From a virus: a DNA stretch of 38,394 bases. The stretch's first letter is position 1; each line of letters opens with the position of its first letter. A program made the position numbers and the translations under genes. The stretch is from IMG/VR virus record IMGVR_UViG_3300042569_000464, positions 1-38,394 of that record, one strand, 5' to 3'. The notes under the pieces are model-generated. The model was not told the origin of the DNA, ran no database searches, and worked only from the letters and a program-made list of their open reading frames with translations. Of this stretch, positions 15,659-24,138 are shown in pieces.

Positions 15659-18600
15659 TTAGATGTACCAGGTTTGAGTGACCGTAGCCGGCGCAGATAT
15701 TGCATTTCCATTGGCTGATATTTCTGTGCCTGAACTGTATGCGTATGTTGGTAGAGGAACAATCGTTGATATTGATGGGTTTATTGTGTTGGAACTTATC
15801 ACCGAATTAAATGAATTTGTGCTAACAGTTACAATACCTTCAACATTTTGTGAATGTATATCTGTTGTAATGGTATTAATAAACACTAATGTATTTTGAT
15901 TGGTGATTGGATTCAATACCGTTATTGCCACTGATCCGTTGGAACTTAATATTGCCTCCACATTTTGTGAATGTATGTCGGATGTGCTGGTGTTAATTGG
16001 TGTAAAAGAATCCACGGATGTTGAAAAACTATTCGTAACAACAGCAGTTGAAGTTTTAATTGTAAAAGCAATTGTGTTCGAACCAACAGTAAGAAATCCA
16101 TTGGCTGAAGATAATAAAGGAGCCGAGGTGTTTGTGGTAATTATTAGTGTGCCTGTTCCTACGTTTGTAGTTCCACCAGCGGAAGTAAATGTTCCTGGAT
16201 ATTCTGTATTGGCCGCAACGTTTCCGTTACCTGTAACAGTAAATGCATTTGTACTATAATCAGTAAGGGTGCTTTGACTCTTACATGTTAATAAACTTGT
16301 TTGTGTACCTGTGATTGCAGCGATACCTGTTCCAGAACTTTGTGTTGCAAATAATGGTGTTACAGAAGGAGTAAAGTTTGCTGTATAAACTGCAACACCT
16401 TTAATAACTCTCAAATTAGAAATGTTGCCTTGCAAATCTCCATAATAACCGGAACCTATTCTTACGAGTGATGCACCGCCTGCATAATTTGTAGTATCAG
16501 CTTGCGTTGATGCAGTGCCTGTTCCATTGATCCAGTATTTCAATACACTTGATGTTCTAGTAATTGCAACGTGTGTCCAAGAACCACTTGTTGGATTGGC
16601 AGGTAATGAACTGAGCGCAAGATAATACAAACTTGAAGCTGCATTGGAGTTTTGCCAGTAGATATTACCTGAAAGAATTATAAGAGACCAATTTGTTCCA
16701 CCTGATGCATATTGATTGATAATATCAAATCCTGCGTCTGTGGTTTTAATCCAAAATTCAATGGTAAAATCACCTGTGCCGAATTGAAATGGTAAGCCAT
16801 TAGTAACAGTTAAGAAATCGCCTGTGCCATCAAAATAATTACTACCTAATGGCAGCGGTGCGATTATATTCGTAAATGTTCCAGTTAAAGGAAAATTAGA
16901 TAACTGCGAACTAGTAACATTACTACCTGTGATGGCATAAGGAATCAATGCGTTATTACTTAATCCATTTGTTGCAGCCGTGTATGTTAAATTTGAACCC
17001 CAGCTGGCACCAATTGATCCAGTTAAGGATGTTAAATAAGACACAGCTATATTTGTTGTATAACCACCAGCAGTAATAGTTATAGTATTCGCTGAAACAG
17101 TTGTTAGTGTGGTCCGTAAAGTTAATTGTGATACACTATTAGCTATTGTAAAATTACCAGTAAGTGATGCACCATTAATTTGTGTGCTCTCAACACCAGT
17201 AATTGTGTATGCTACATTGGTACCATCGACCTCATCCGCAGCGTATGTAATTGTTACACTATCACCCCAATATAAACTGTTTGTGTTTGCTGTTAAACCA
17301 CCAGTGAAAGTTTGAAATGTTCCACTACTATAAAATGCATGAACTGTATCTGAACCAACTGTAGTAACATTACCGCCTAGTGCCCGTTGGCTACCTGCGT
17401 ATCTAACCACTACAATACCAGAGCCGCCTGAACCACCATCGTTTGTTACGTTGTAGTGTGAACCACCGCCACCACCTGAACCAGTGTTGACACCGGCCGC
17501 ACCACCTTTTTTGTTTGTTTGTGAAGATAAAGAACCAACTTCACCATCAACACCAGCATTAAGTCCGCCTGTACCAGCAAGGCCGCCGCCACCAACTTTA
17601 GGTGCGCCGCCTCCACCACCACCTAGTCCGCCGTTACCGGCATTGCCACTATAACCTGCACCGCCGCCGCCTGCAGCCCAATAATAACTTGTTCCTAAAA
17701 TGTTGTTTGTTAGACCAACGCCACCGTTAGCAGGTGTGTTTGATCCTGCAGCACCTGCACCACCACCGCCACCTGGATAGTAACTGCCGCCAGAACTACC
17801 ACCGTTGTTGCCTTGGCCTGCTGTACCTAAACCAAACGTTGTACTACCACTACTAGCTACACCGCCACCTGAACCACCGTTGCCGGCAGGAGAATTGTTG
17901 TTAGCATATTCTGAAGCGCCACCGCCACCGCCGATTGCAGTTAAACCAAATACAGAACTGTCTTGCCCGTTTGTACCTCTAACTTGACCAACACCTGGAG
18001 GTGCACCTGCGCCACCTGCACCAACTGTAACTGTGTATGTTCCACCTGTAATTGAGTATGTATTGGCTGCCAAGTAACCACCAGCACCACCGCCACCACC
18101 CATGTCTGAACCACCACCGCCACCACCTGCAACTATAAGATATCTTGCAGAAATACCAGGTGTAATTACAACGTTTGCTGTATACGTTCCTGTTGTGATA
18201 GATAAAGTTTTTGTATCAGCAACTTTTCCTTTTGTTGGTACACTAAGTGTAAAAGTGCCGGCTGTGTTTGTAAAATAACCTGTTAGTGGTGTGCCGTTTA
18301 AATCTGCTGTTGTTACACCTGTTATTGTGTATGATACATTAGAAGAATTACTATCATACAAAGTGAAATCTATTGTTGTTCCACTAACAACTGTGTTTGC
18401 TGGTTGATAAAATCCATTTGGAAAATTTGCAGCAAAATAAATCTTACCTGCATTTCCATTCAAACTACTTGAACCATTACCGCCTTGTCCTGAGGTTCCT
18501 GCATTTGAGTCTGTATAATTTCCGGCATATAGGTTGTTAGAACCATTGGTCATTGATCCGTTTAAGACAAGTGTTGGATGTAGATAACCTGAACCGCCAC

Positions 18601-19288
18601 CGCCACCAAAACCACCTTCGTTACCGCCACCTTCACCGCCACCATAGTAACCACCGCCACCGCCACCTGAACCTGAATCGGCACCGTTGTATGTTCCTAC
18701 GCCGCCATTACCAAAACCTGTGCCGCCTGCTGATGTAGATGTACCTGTATTACCGCCGCCGCCGTTGCGGCCAGAACCTGAGTTGCCAGTTCTTCGACTG
18801 CCAACGCCACCGGCACCTGCAGCTGATTGAGTGCCACCATAACCACCACCAGAACCAGCACTATCACTATTAGAACCTGAAGTTCCGCCACCGCCACCGC
18901 CTTGTCGTGTTGCACCACCAGCAGAACCACCGCCACCGCCAGCAACTAGAATTGCAGTTGAATTTGATGTGAATTGTATGCCTGAGCCGGCACCACCGCC
19001 ACCAGCAGTACGAGTAGCTGAACCTGCGCCTGTACCACCGCCACCTACTATTAATTGATATGATGTACCTGATGCGAGTGTTATAGAACCATTTGCATAA
19101 CCTGCACCTGCACCTGCACCACCTTCACCTGAACCACCACCGCCACCCCATATCTTGGTGGGAATAGACATATCAGCTGACGGTACAATTGTCCACGTTC
19201 CAGCCGTTGATAGTGTTAGAGCACCATCAACAGATAAGTCCCATGTTGATTTCCCACTAACTGCTGGGGAAATACTAAAAGTTGCCAT
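15659..19288 (-). CDS. Large glycine-rich and LamG-domain adhesin-like protein (1209 aa)
   Basis: The product is 1209 residues. After a short N-terminal segment there is a glycine-rich domain (about residues 48-300, many GGGGG runs), a linker with bacterial Ig-like segments, a second glycine-rich domain (about 384-635, opening ARYLIVAGGGGGG and closing GGSGIVVVRYAG), a further Ig-like section with YTITGVESTQINGASLTGNF, a LamG/concanavalin-like domain (about 819-976, FDGTGDFLTV and GTGDFTIEFWIK through LRVIKGVAVYTANFTP), and a repetitive C-terminal tail containing DIHSQNVEAI and DIHSQNVEGI. Glycine-rich sandwiches are known in some T4-like adhesins, and LamG folds commonly bind carbohydrate. 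A host-glycan adhesin is likely but unproven. No good ribosome site is visible. It is last in the first adhesin module. Confidence 0.82.
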   Translation of the reverse strand: MATFSISPAVSGKSTWDLSVDGALTLSTAGTWTIVPSADMSIPTKIWGGGGGSGEGGAGAGAGYANGSITLASGTSYQLIVGGGGTGAGSATRTAGGGGAGSGIQFTSNSTAILVAGGGGGSAGGATRQGGGGGGTSGSNSDSAGSGGGYGGTQSAAGAGGVGSRRTGNSGSGRNGGGGNTGTSTSAGGTGFGNGGVGTYNGADSGSGGGGGGYYGGGEGGGNEGGFGGGGGSGYLHPTLVLNGSMTNGSNNLYAGNYTDSNAGTSGQGGNGSSSLNGNAGKIYFAANFPNGFYQPANTVVSGTTIDFTLYDSNSSNVSYTITGVTTADLNGTPLTGYFTNTAGTFTLSVPTKGKVADTKTLSITTGTYTANVVITPGISARYLIVAGGGGGGSDMGGGGGAGGYLAANTYSITGGTYTVTVGAGGAGAPPGVGQVRGTNGQDSSVFGLTAIGGGGGASEYANNNSPAGNGGSGGGVASSGSTTFGLGTAGQGNNGGSSGGSYYPGGGGGAGAAGSNTPANGGVGLTNNILGTSYYWAAGGGGAGYSGNAGNGGLGGGGGGAPKVGGGGLAGTGGLNAGVDGEVGSLSSQTNKKGGAAGVNTGSGGGGGSHYNVTNDGGSGGSGIVVVRYAGSQRALGGNVTTVGSDTVHAFYSSGTFQTFTGGLTANTNSLYWGDSVTITYAADEVDGTNVAYTITGVESTQINGASLTGNFTIANSVSQLTLRTTLTTVSANTITITAGGYTTNIAVSYLTSLTGSIGASWGSNLTYTAATNGLSNNALIPYAITGSNVTSSQLSNFPLTGTFTNIIAPLPLGSNYFDGTGDFLTVTNGLPFQFGTGDFTIEFWIKTTDAGFDIINQYASGGTNWSLIILSGNIYWQNSNAASSLYYLALSSLPANPTSGSWTHVAITRTSSVLKYWINGTGTASTQADTTNYAGGASLVRIGSGYYGDLQGNISNLRVIKGVAVYTANFTPSVTPLFATQSSGTGIAAITGTQTSLLTCKSQSTLTDYSTNAFTVTGNGNVAANTEYPGTFTSAGGTTNVGTGTLIITTNTSAPLLSSANGFLTVGSNTIAFTIKTSTAVVTNSFSTSVDSFTPINTSTSDIHSQNVEAILSSNGSVAITVLNPITNQNTLVFINTITTDIHSQNVEGIVTVSTNSFNSVISSNTINPSISTIVPLPTYAYSSGTEISANGNAISAPATVTQTWYI

Positions 19289-19328
19289 TTAATTAATCTG
19301 TGAGTCTAGTTTTGCAAAGCGACTAATT

Positions 19329-20636
19329 TTATGCCTTTCTTACCAAGAACATATCTCTGTATAGACCGTCATTTCCTATTACGTATGCATAATATGCTTC
19401 GTTATTAATGACAAATGTTTGACCTGGTGTGTAGTATTGTTGTAAGAAAGTATCTGATCCACTCATACTCTTATATAATCCTATTGCTGTGCCGCCAGCA
19501 GTCGTTGCACCCTGCGTGTTCTTTGCAAATACAATTGGAAATGCTGGAGGAACAAAAGTGCCTGTGGATGGATCGGTTGTTGGACCAGTTACTTGATAAG
19601 TTCCTCTAACTTTTGATTTAAAATTGCCAAATCCTGCCGAAGGACAAAATGGCAACTGCATCTCATTTGCCCAAAGGTATCTAGGATCTCTGATGTAATT
19701 ATTCCACCCTGACGTTGAATATGAATGACATGAAAGTGGATCTATATAGTTGCCACTTACGTCAAGAACCGCCCCCGAGGTGGCATTTGACGGCTGGTTG
19801 TTTATTCGATACCAATATGGTGAACTGTTTACTGTGCCTGAACTTGAAAGAGTTCTTGTCCACATACTTGCATTTGATCCACAAGATTGATCCCAAAAGT
19901 ATGAGGCGTCATAACAAACACTTGCTATCGGTGGATTATCGTTATATGAATCTTCCCAAGCTTGAGTAGTTCTTAGTCCGACATACATCATAGCACCAGG
20001 TCCATAACTTGCCGTTCCTGATAAACCGCCCGACATTAATATAAAATATCGTTCAGTGCTAGCTACCAACCATTCACCTCCTTGTACTCCTGGTGCCCAT
20101 GGAGTATAACTATATGCAGTGGTTGATTCATCAGTCTTATTAACATCAAATCGGTTACTAGTATATACTCCACCGGCCGCTGGCATAGCTTGAGTTGTAC
20201 CTAACAAATAATTTCCACCCGCATTAGCAGTTGTATTAAAACCGTGTGAAACTAATATGTGAGGATAAGTTGTATATGATCCATTGAAAACATAATTAAC
20301 ATTAGTTCTGAAACTCAACTTGCGAAACGGAAATGCACTTTTACCACTATCTCTAGAAAGGTCTAGTGTATAAGGAGAAGCAAAAGTTGTAGAATAGTTT
20401 GAAGTTATGTTTGTGTTAGCAGTGTTTGCCCAACCACCACCTTCAGTATTACTGATAACCTGTGTGATTATATCTGCTCCAGCAGGTGATGCTGTTGGTC
20501 CAGTTTGTGATAAAGCACTTGGTGTTGTGTTTGCAGCTGCAGTAGTTATGGCTTGTATTGCTCGTAAAAAATTTATAGCAACTGCTTCTTGGTCGGTTAC
20601 CGTACCGTTAACTGAGGGGTTAATCTTACATAACAT
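19329..20636 (-). CDS. Tail-fibre-like protein (435 aa), 400-residue family
   Basis: The product is 435 residues, starting MLCKINPSVNGTVTDQEAVA. The segment NFLRAIQAITTAAAN resembles the short N-terminal helix of its relatives. The C-terminal block YYTPGQTFVINNEAYYAYVI and the MFLVRKA end match the G-[DQ]-x-F-x-[FI]-N type cap of the 406- and 416-residue proteins, though more loosely. The central region is Ser/Thr/Asn-rich with conserved aromatic residues (WDQSCGSNASMW, YIRDPRYLWANEMQLPF). It lies four bases after the 401-residue gene with a GGAG ribosome site. The role is presumably virion-surface or fibre, with no enzymatic motif. Its position as second of a pair mirrors the 406-residue gene of the other module. 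Confidence 0.72.
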   Translation of the reverse strand: MLCKINPSVNGTVTDQEAVAINFLRAIQAITTAAANTTPSALSQTGPTASPAGADIITQVISNTEGGGWANTANTNITSNYSTTFASPYTLDLSRDSGKSAFPFRKLSFRTNVNYVFNGSYTTYPHILVSHGFNTTANAGGNYLLGTTQAMPAAGGVYTSNRFDVNKTDESTTAYSYTPWAPGVQGGEWLVASTERYFILMSGGLSGTASYGPGAMMYVGLRTTQAWEDSYNDNPPIASVCYDASYFWDQSCGSNASMWTRTLSSSGTVNSSPYWYRINNQPSNATSGAVLDVSGNYIDPLSCHSYSTSGWNNYIRDPRYLWANEMQLPFCPSAGFGNFKSKVRGTYQVTGPTTDPSTGTFVPPAFPIVFAKNTQGATTAGGTAIGLYKSMSGSDTFLQQYYTPGQTFVINNEAYYAYVIGNDGLYRDMFLVRKA

Positions 20637-20640
20637 ATTT

Positions 20641-21846
20641 TTACTCCGTTAGTAATGAATAATCATTAATTGTGAATCTTCGAACACTGCTTCCGTCAAC
20701 GTAAGTTGTGTGTGCTCCGTATATATTTTCAGGAATTTTATATAATCCATAAATTACAGACAATACGTTGCCGTTATCTTCATGATTAATAAACACTGGA
20801 TTTTCTATTACAACTACAGAACCATTTTCATTAAATTTTCTTAATGGTGGTGTACTGACCAGGCTCATGGCGGCCTGTGAACCATAAGAATTAGTTGTAA
20901 ACTTATATCTATAAGGTATAATTCCACCGAAATATTCAGATTCTAAATCAATACCTGCCATTAATGCATCAGCCGTATATATTCTCGATACGCCATTTTT
21001 ACCAATGTCAAAAATACCAATAGATGTTGCATTGTAAGGACTACTTATAACAAGCATTTTACTACTTACAATAATGTCGATACCTTGTTGTAGACCATAA
21101 GCATTAAATGTGTTTGGTAATATGTTGGCACTTACAGGTCTAAAAACTTGCCAGTAAGTAAATCCAAATACTGCGTTCATCTCGTTTGATGTTGATGTAA
21201 CATAAGTGCCGGTTGATCCAGTTGTGCCAGTTATTTGTGATGAAATTGTTGTCGATGGAGAAACACTATTTGGATCATAAGAATTTGCGCCACTATTTCC
21301 TAATGCATATTCGCCAGCTTTTGGAAACATCAAACCCATGGCGCCACTGAAGTTGCCGCCTGCGGTTCCAGTAGAATAATATCTATCATAATTTGGACCG
21401 ATTATATCACCAGCAGCCAGTGTATATCCAAGCTTTAAATTGCCAACAGCATTAACTGTCATTGTTGTACCAGAAAATTTTGCTTGTATGTATCCAATAG
21501 ATTCATACTTTACTACTTCTCTGGAATTAATTAGAGTATCGGTACCAGATGTGTATGAGTTTGCAAGTGTTATGCTTGTTAATTTTGTTGCATCATAAGA
21601 TAATCTAATGTAATCTGTTTGGTCACCATAGTCATTGTGTATTTTACTGTAAGTGTCTGAACCTGCAGCTGTGCCTACTTGAGCATATTTTCCTGTTGGA
21701 TATGTTCCATAGAATATGGTGTTTGCTGTATCACATCCTGAACCTAAATCTCCTGTCGAACTAGCCAAACCTCTGATAATTTTATCTACGTCAGTTCTCA
21801 TAGTGGTGACGTTAGCCGTACTGTTCATTCTATATCTAACTAACAT
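20641..21846 (-). CDS. Tail-fibre-like protein (401 aa), 400-residue family
   Basis: The product is 401 residues, starting MLVRYRMNSTANVTTMRTDV, with DKIIRGLASSTGDL after it. The N-terminal pattern of a hydrophobic strand followed by a short helix resembles the 406/416-residue proteins. The centre has FGFTYWQVFRPVSANI and DIIVSSKMLVISSPYNATSI. The C-terminus ends IYGAHTTYVDGSSVRRFTIN plus YSLLTE, a fibre-end-like sequence different from the GDxF cap of its relatives. The gene overlaps the stop of the 104-residue gene by one base (TAATG) and has an AAGGAGA ribosome site. The relation to the other three family members is weaker and rests on position plus the N-terminal similarity. Confidence 0.68.
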   Translation of the reverse strand: MLVRYRMNSTANVTTMRTDVDKIIRGLASSTGDLGSGCDTANTIFYGTYPTGKYAQVGTAAGSDTYSKIHNDYGDQTDYIRLSYDATKLTSITLANSYTSGTDTLINSREVVKYESIGYIQAKFSGTTMTVNAVGNLKLGYTLAAGDIIGPNYDRYYSTGTAGGNFSGAMGLMFPKAGEYALGNSGANSYDPNSVSPSTTISSQITGTTGSTGTYVTSTSNEMNAVFGFTYWQVFRPVSANILPNTFNAYGLQQGIDIIVSSKMLVISSPYNATSIGIFDIGKNGVSRIYTADALMAGIDLESEYFGGIIPYRYKFTTNSYGSQAAMSLVSTPPLRKFNENGSVVVIENPVFINHEDNGNVLSVIYGLYKIPENIYGAHTTYVDGSSVRRFTINDYSLLTE

Positions 21847-22160
21847 TACTGGTCTCCTTGTGATACTGATTCGACTTCTGTATTGGCATCAGGTTCGGGA
21901 TCGGGAATTATTGGTTCTTGATAACTTAAATCTGCGACCTGAATAAATTTTACAGACTCTAAATTTTCAAAACTATGAAAGTAATATTTGCCGCCAGGCA
22001 CTTGAGTAACGGCAGTTTGTATTTGTCCGTCACCGTGTTCGGCCACAAATTGTTCGGTAATATATACTAAAGGTGGTTCACCATCAGGAATATTACCTGT
22101 AAATTCATAGACATAGCCCGAATAAATTGAAAAAATTTGTTTGAAATAGTAATTTGTCAT
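21846..22160 (-). CDS. Unknown small protein with acidic tail (104 aa)
   Basis: The product is 104 residues, starting MTNYYFKQIFSIYSGYVYEF. I chose the methionine at 22160 over an upstream one at 22220 because the longer reading frame would overlap 50 bases of the preceding stalk gene, while this start lies 10 bases after its stop. The first part contains aromatic beta-like strands (VYITEQFVAEHGD, VPGGKYYFHSFENLES). The last about 25 residues are acidic and proline-rich (YQEPIIPDPEPDANTEVESV). The gene occupies the same place as the 94-residue gene of the other module and is coupled to the 401-residue gene by a TAATG overlap. The function is unknown; an assembly adaptor is possible. Confidence 0.68.
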   Translation of the reverse strand: MTNYYFKQIFSIYSGYVYEFTGNIPDGEPPLVYITEQFVAEHGDGQIQTAVTQVPGGKYYFHSFENLESVKFIQVADLSYQEPIIPDPEPDANTEVESVSQGDQ

Positions 22161-22170
22161 AGTCTTATAT

Positions 22171-23334
22171 TTAGGTGTTTGTGTATTTAATTCTAACAAA
22201 TAAGTCTGTTGCGGATGCACCGTTCACATCTAAAGTTAGATAGTCGGTAGTCGCCAAACTTACACTTATATTTGCCGGAGTCATAACAGTTTGATTCTGA
22301 GTAATGGTAAATGTATTACCTATACTAGTTCCATTTTTCTTAATGATGTAAGTAAAGTTAGCACCAGTGGCCGCAGTCGATAGGTTTGCATAAACTGTAC
22401 TTAGTGTCATTGCTCTAGGTGGATAAAACCTACTGGTGCCTGTATATGGTACAGTTATTGCACCAGTCATCGTTAGACTGACATATGTATCTACGGATGA
22501 ACCACCGCCACCAGTATTTGCCTGTGCATAGGCCGCATTAGCACGAGCAAAGGCTGCATTGGCAAATGTTGCACCCGAATTGGCAGTCACAAATGAACCA
22601 TTAGCAAATGAGGCTGCTGAATTTGCGGTTACAAATGAACCATTAGCAAAAGAACCCGATGAGTTGGCTGTGTTGTATGCATTGTTGGCTTGGTTTCTCA
22701 CCCATGTATCTGTGGAACCTGTATTTGCCTGAGCATAGGCAGCATTAGCCCTATCAAAAGCACCATTAGCAAAACTGGCCGCAGCATTTGCAGTTACAAA
22801 AGCACCGTTAGCAAATGAACCTGCATTGTTTGCTTGTAAGAAAGCACCATTTGCAAAAGAAGAACCTGTGTTTGCAACTCCATAACTGGAATTAGCCCTA
22901 TCGAAAGCACCGTTAGCAAACGATGCAGCTGCATTGGCTGTTATGAAAGAACTGTTCGCAAATGAGGCACTAGAATTAACAGAAGCAAAGGCCCCATTAG
23001 CAAATGAGGCTGCATTGTTTGATTGTTCGTAACTTGAATTTGCTCTTAAGAAAGCACCGTTAGCAAATGTTGCACCGGAGTTTGCGGTTGTAAATGATGC
23101 ATTAGCAAATGTTGCACCGGAGTTGGCTGCATTAAATGCGTTGTTGGCCTGATTTCTAACCCAGCTGTCGGTTGCATTATTGGCTGTATTGAATGCCGCA
23201 TTAGCTCTATCAAAGGAACCATTTGCAAATGCAGCTGCCGTGTTTGCCTGTAGAAAAGCCGCATTAGCCTGTACAAATGCATCACTTGCAGTTGTATCAT
23301 CTATAATGAACGGTTTAATTTTTAGTAGTGACAT
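22171..23334 (-). CDS. Ala-Asn stalk-repeat tail protein (387 aa)
   Basis: The product is 387 residues. Residues about 13-280 consist of Ala-Asn heptad repeats, mostly in 14-residue pairs of the form SFANGAF + VTANSAA, with two inserts of the type TDSWVRNQANNAF. Residues about 283-387 form a beta domain with LTMTGAITVPYTGTSRFYPP, IIKKNGTSIGN and TTDYLTLDVNG, related to the C-terminal domain of the 263-residue protein. The regular Phe/Ala/Asn heptads suggest a trimeric coiled-coil stalk carrying a terminal head. This gene leads the genes 104-401-435-1209. It follows the cupin gene by 21 bases with only a weak ribosome site. The expected place is a fibre or whisker on the virion. Confidence 0.8.
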   Translation of the reverse strand: MSLLKIKPFIIDDTTASDAFVQANAAFLQANTAAAFANGSFDRANAAFNTANNATDSWVRNQANNAFNAANSGATFANASFTTANSGATFANGAFLRANSSYEQSNNAASFANGAFASVNSSASFANSSFITANAAASFANGAFDRANSSYGVANTGSSFANGAFLQANNAGSFANGAFVTANAAASFANGAFDRANAAYAQANTGSTDTWVRNQANNAYNTANSSGSFANGSFVTANSAASFANGSFVTANSGATFANAAFARANAAYAQANTGGGGSSVDTYVSLTMTGAITVPYTGTSRFYPPRAMTLSTVYANLSTAATGANFTYIIKKNGTSIGNTFTITQNQTVMTPANISVSLATTDYLTLDVNGASATDLFVRIKYTNT

Positions 23335-23355
23335 TTTTTATTTAATTGATATCTC

Positions 23356-23733
23356 TTAAATGTTTTCAATCTTTTTTACTTTTTCCCAATAATCTTCTGG
23401 ACATGCTTGTGCTGAATTCGGATCATGTTGTTCTCCGTAAATGTCACCAATAACTTCTCCGTCAATGTTTCTTAAAGCAAATACACAATAATAAATTGTG
23501 TCATCTTCTAAAGCAACAATTTTATGTTCTTGTTCTTTTTTAATAACAATAAAAGTTGGTGCGGTAAATTGTTTTGGTTCTTTACCTTCAACAGTAACTT
23601 CTACTTTACCTTTTGTTAGTAATGTTACATGGTCAAAAAAATGTTTGTGGCCAGGAACTTTATCTTCTTTTCTTTCCAGAACATGTTGTCTAACCCAAAT
23701 ATTTCCAAAATAACCAAGTTCATGTGATGACAT
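23356..23733 (-). CDS. Cupin-fold protein (125 aa)
   Basis: A 125-residue protein with a single cupin domain. The first motif, PGHKHFFDHVTLLTKG (from residue 27), places His29, His31 and His35 (Asp34 adjacent) in metal-ligand positions, and His70 in the second motif (APTFIVIKKEQEHKIVAL) is the matching distal ligand. A conserved Glu is replaced by His35, giving a possible all-histidine site. Cupins bind metals or sugars and include isomerases and oxygenases, so the reaction cannot be assigned. It is unusual in a run of structural genes. A role in modifying a sugar or a receptor-binding component is possible. It starts 15 bases after the 126-residue gene. Confidence 0.75.
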   Translation of the reverse strand: MSSHELGYFGNIWVRQHVLERKEDKVPGHKHFFDHVTLLTKGKVEVTVEGKEPKQFTAPTFIVIKKEQEHKIVALEDDTIYYCVFALRNIDGEVIGDIYGEQHDPNSAQACPEDYWEKVKKIENI

Positions 23734-23748
23734 AATAATATAAACCTT

Positions 23749-24129
23749 TTAAACAGTTACTACAGGTGTTGATTCTCCGTCAGATATATCTTTCCATGAA
23801 AGTGTTTCTTCATCCCACTTATACACTTTACCATCTGTAGGCATATCGACTGGTGCAGTCCACAAACAAGTGTCTTCTACTAATGTCCAACTATTGTATG
23901 GTTTAGGTGGTATAAATGCATCACGCACTGAATCATAAGTATATCCTGTACCAGCATAATTCTTTCTCAATGGTGTTCCACCTAATGTGTGTACACCGCC
24001 ATGTGTGTTGTAACTTGTTTGTACGAAAGAACTTGGTTCTCCAAATAAACCTGTATTAATTACATCTTGTTCTATTACTAGAACTTGTGTTACGATGTTG
24101 TTACTATCAATTTGTGCAAAGTGTGCCAT
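23749..24129 (-). CDS. Conserved marine T4-like phage protein (126 aa), unknown function
   Basis: The product is 126 residues. It opens MAHFAQIDSNNIVTQVLVIE and contains LRKNYAGTGYTYDSVRDAFI, PPKPYNSWTLVEDTCLWTAP and YKWDEETLSWKDI. I recognise this as a family found in many cyanophages and related T4-like marine phages near tail-fibre genes. The segment DTCLWTAPVDMP and the final DISDG are typical. Its function is unassigned. The protein has a beta-rich, Trp- and Tyr-containing sequence without catalytic motif and may be a virion surface protein. An AAGAGG ribosome site and 9 bases separate it from the glycine-rich 297-residue gene. Confidence 0.72.
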   Translation of the reverse strand: MAHFAQIDSNNIVTQVLVIEQDVINTGLFGEPSSFVQTSYNTHGGVHTLGGTPLRKNYAGTGYTYDSVRDAFIPPKPYNSWTLVEDTCLWTAPVDMPTDGKVYKWDEETLSWKDISDGESTPVVTV

Positions 24130-24138
24130 TTTTACCTC

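Noticed and set aside
17805-18945. Proline-rich and histidine-rich open frames opposite the 1209-residue gene
   Set aside because: They are complements of glycine codon runs (GGN read as NCC) on the opposite strand. They have no ribosome sites and the glycine-rich reading is supported by domain structure and operon position.
22161-22220. Earlier ATG for the 104-residue protein (124-residue form)
   Set aside because: It would overlap the preceding stalk gene by 50 bases. The downstream start lies 10 bases after that gene's stop and gives a plausible N-terminus.
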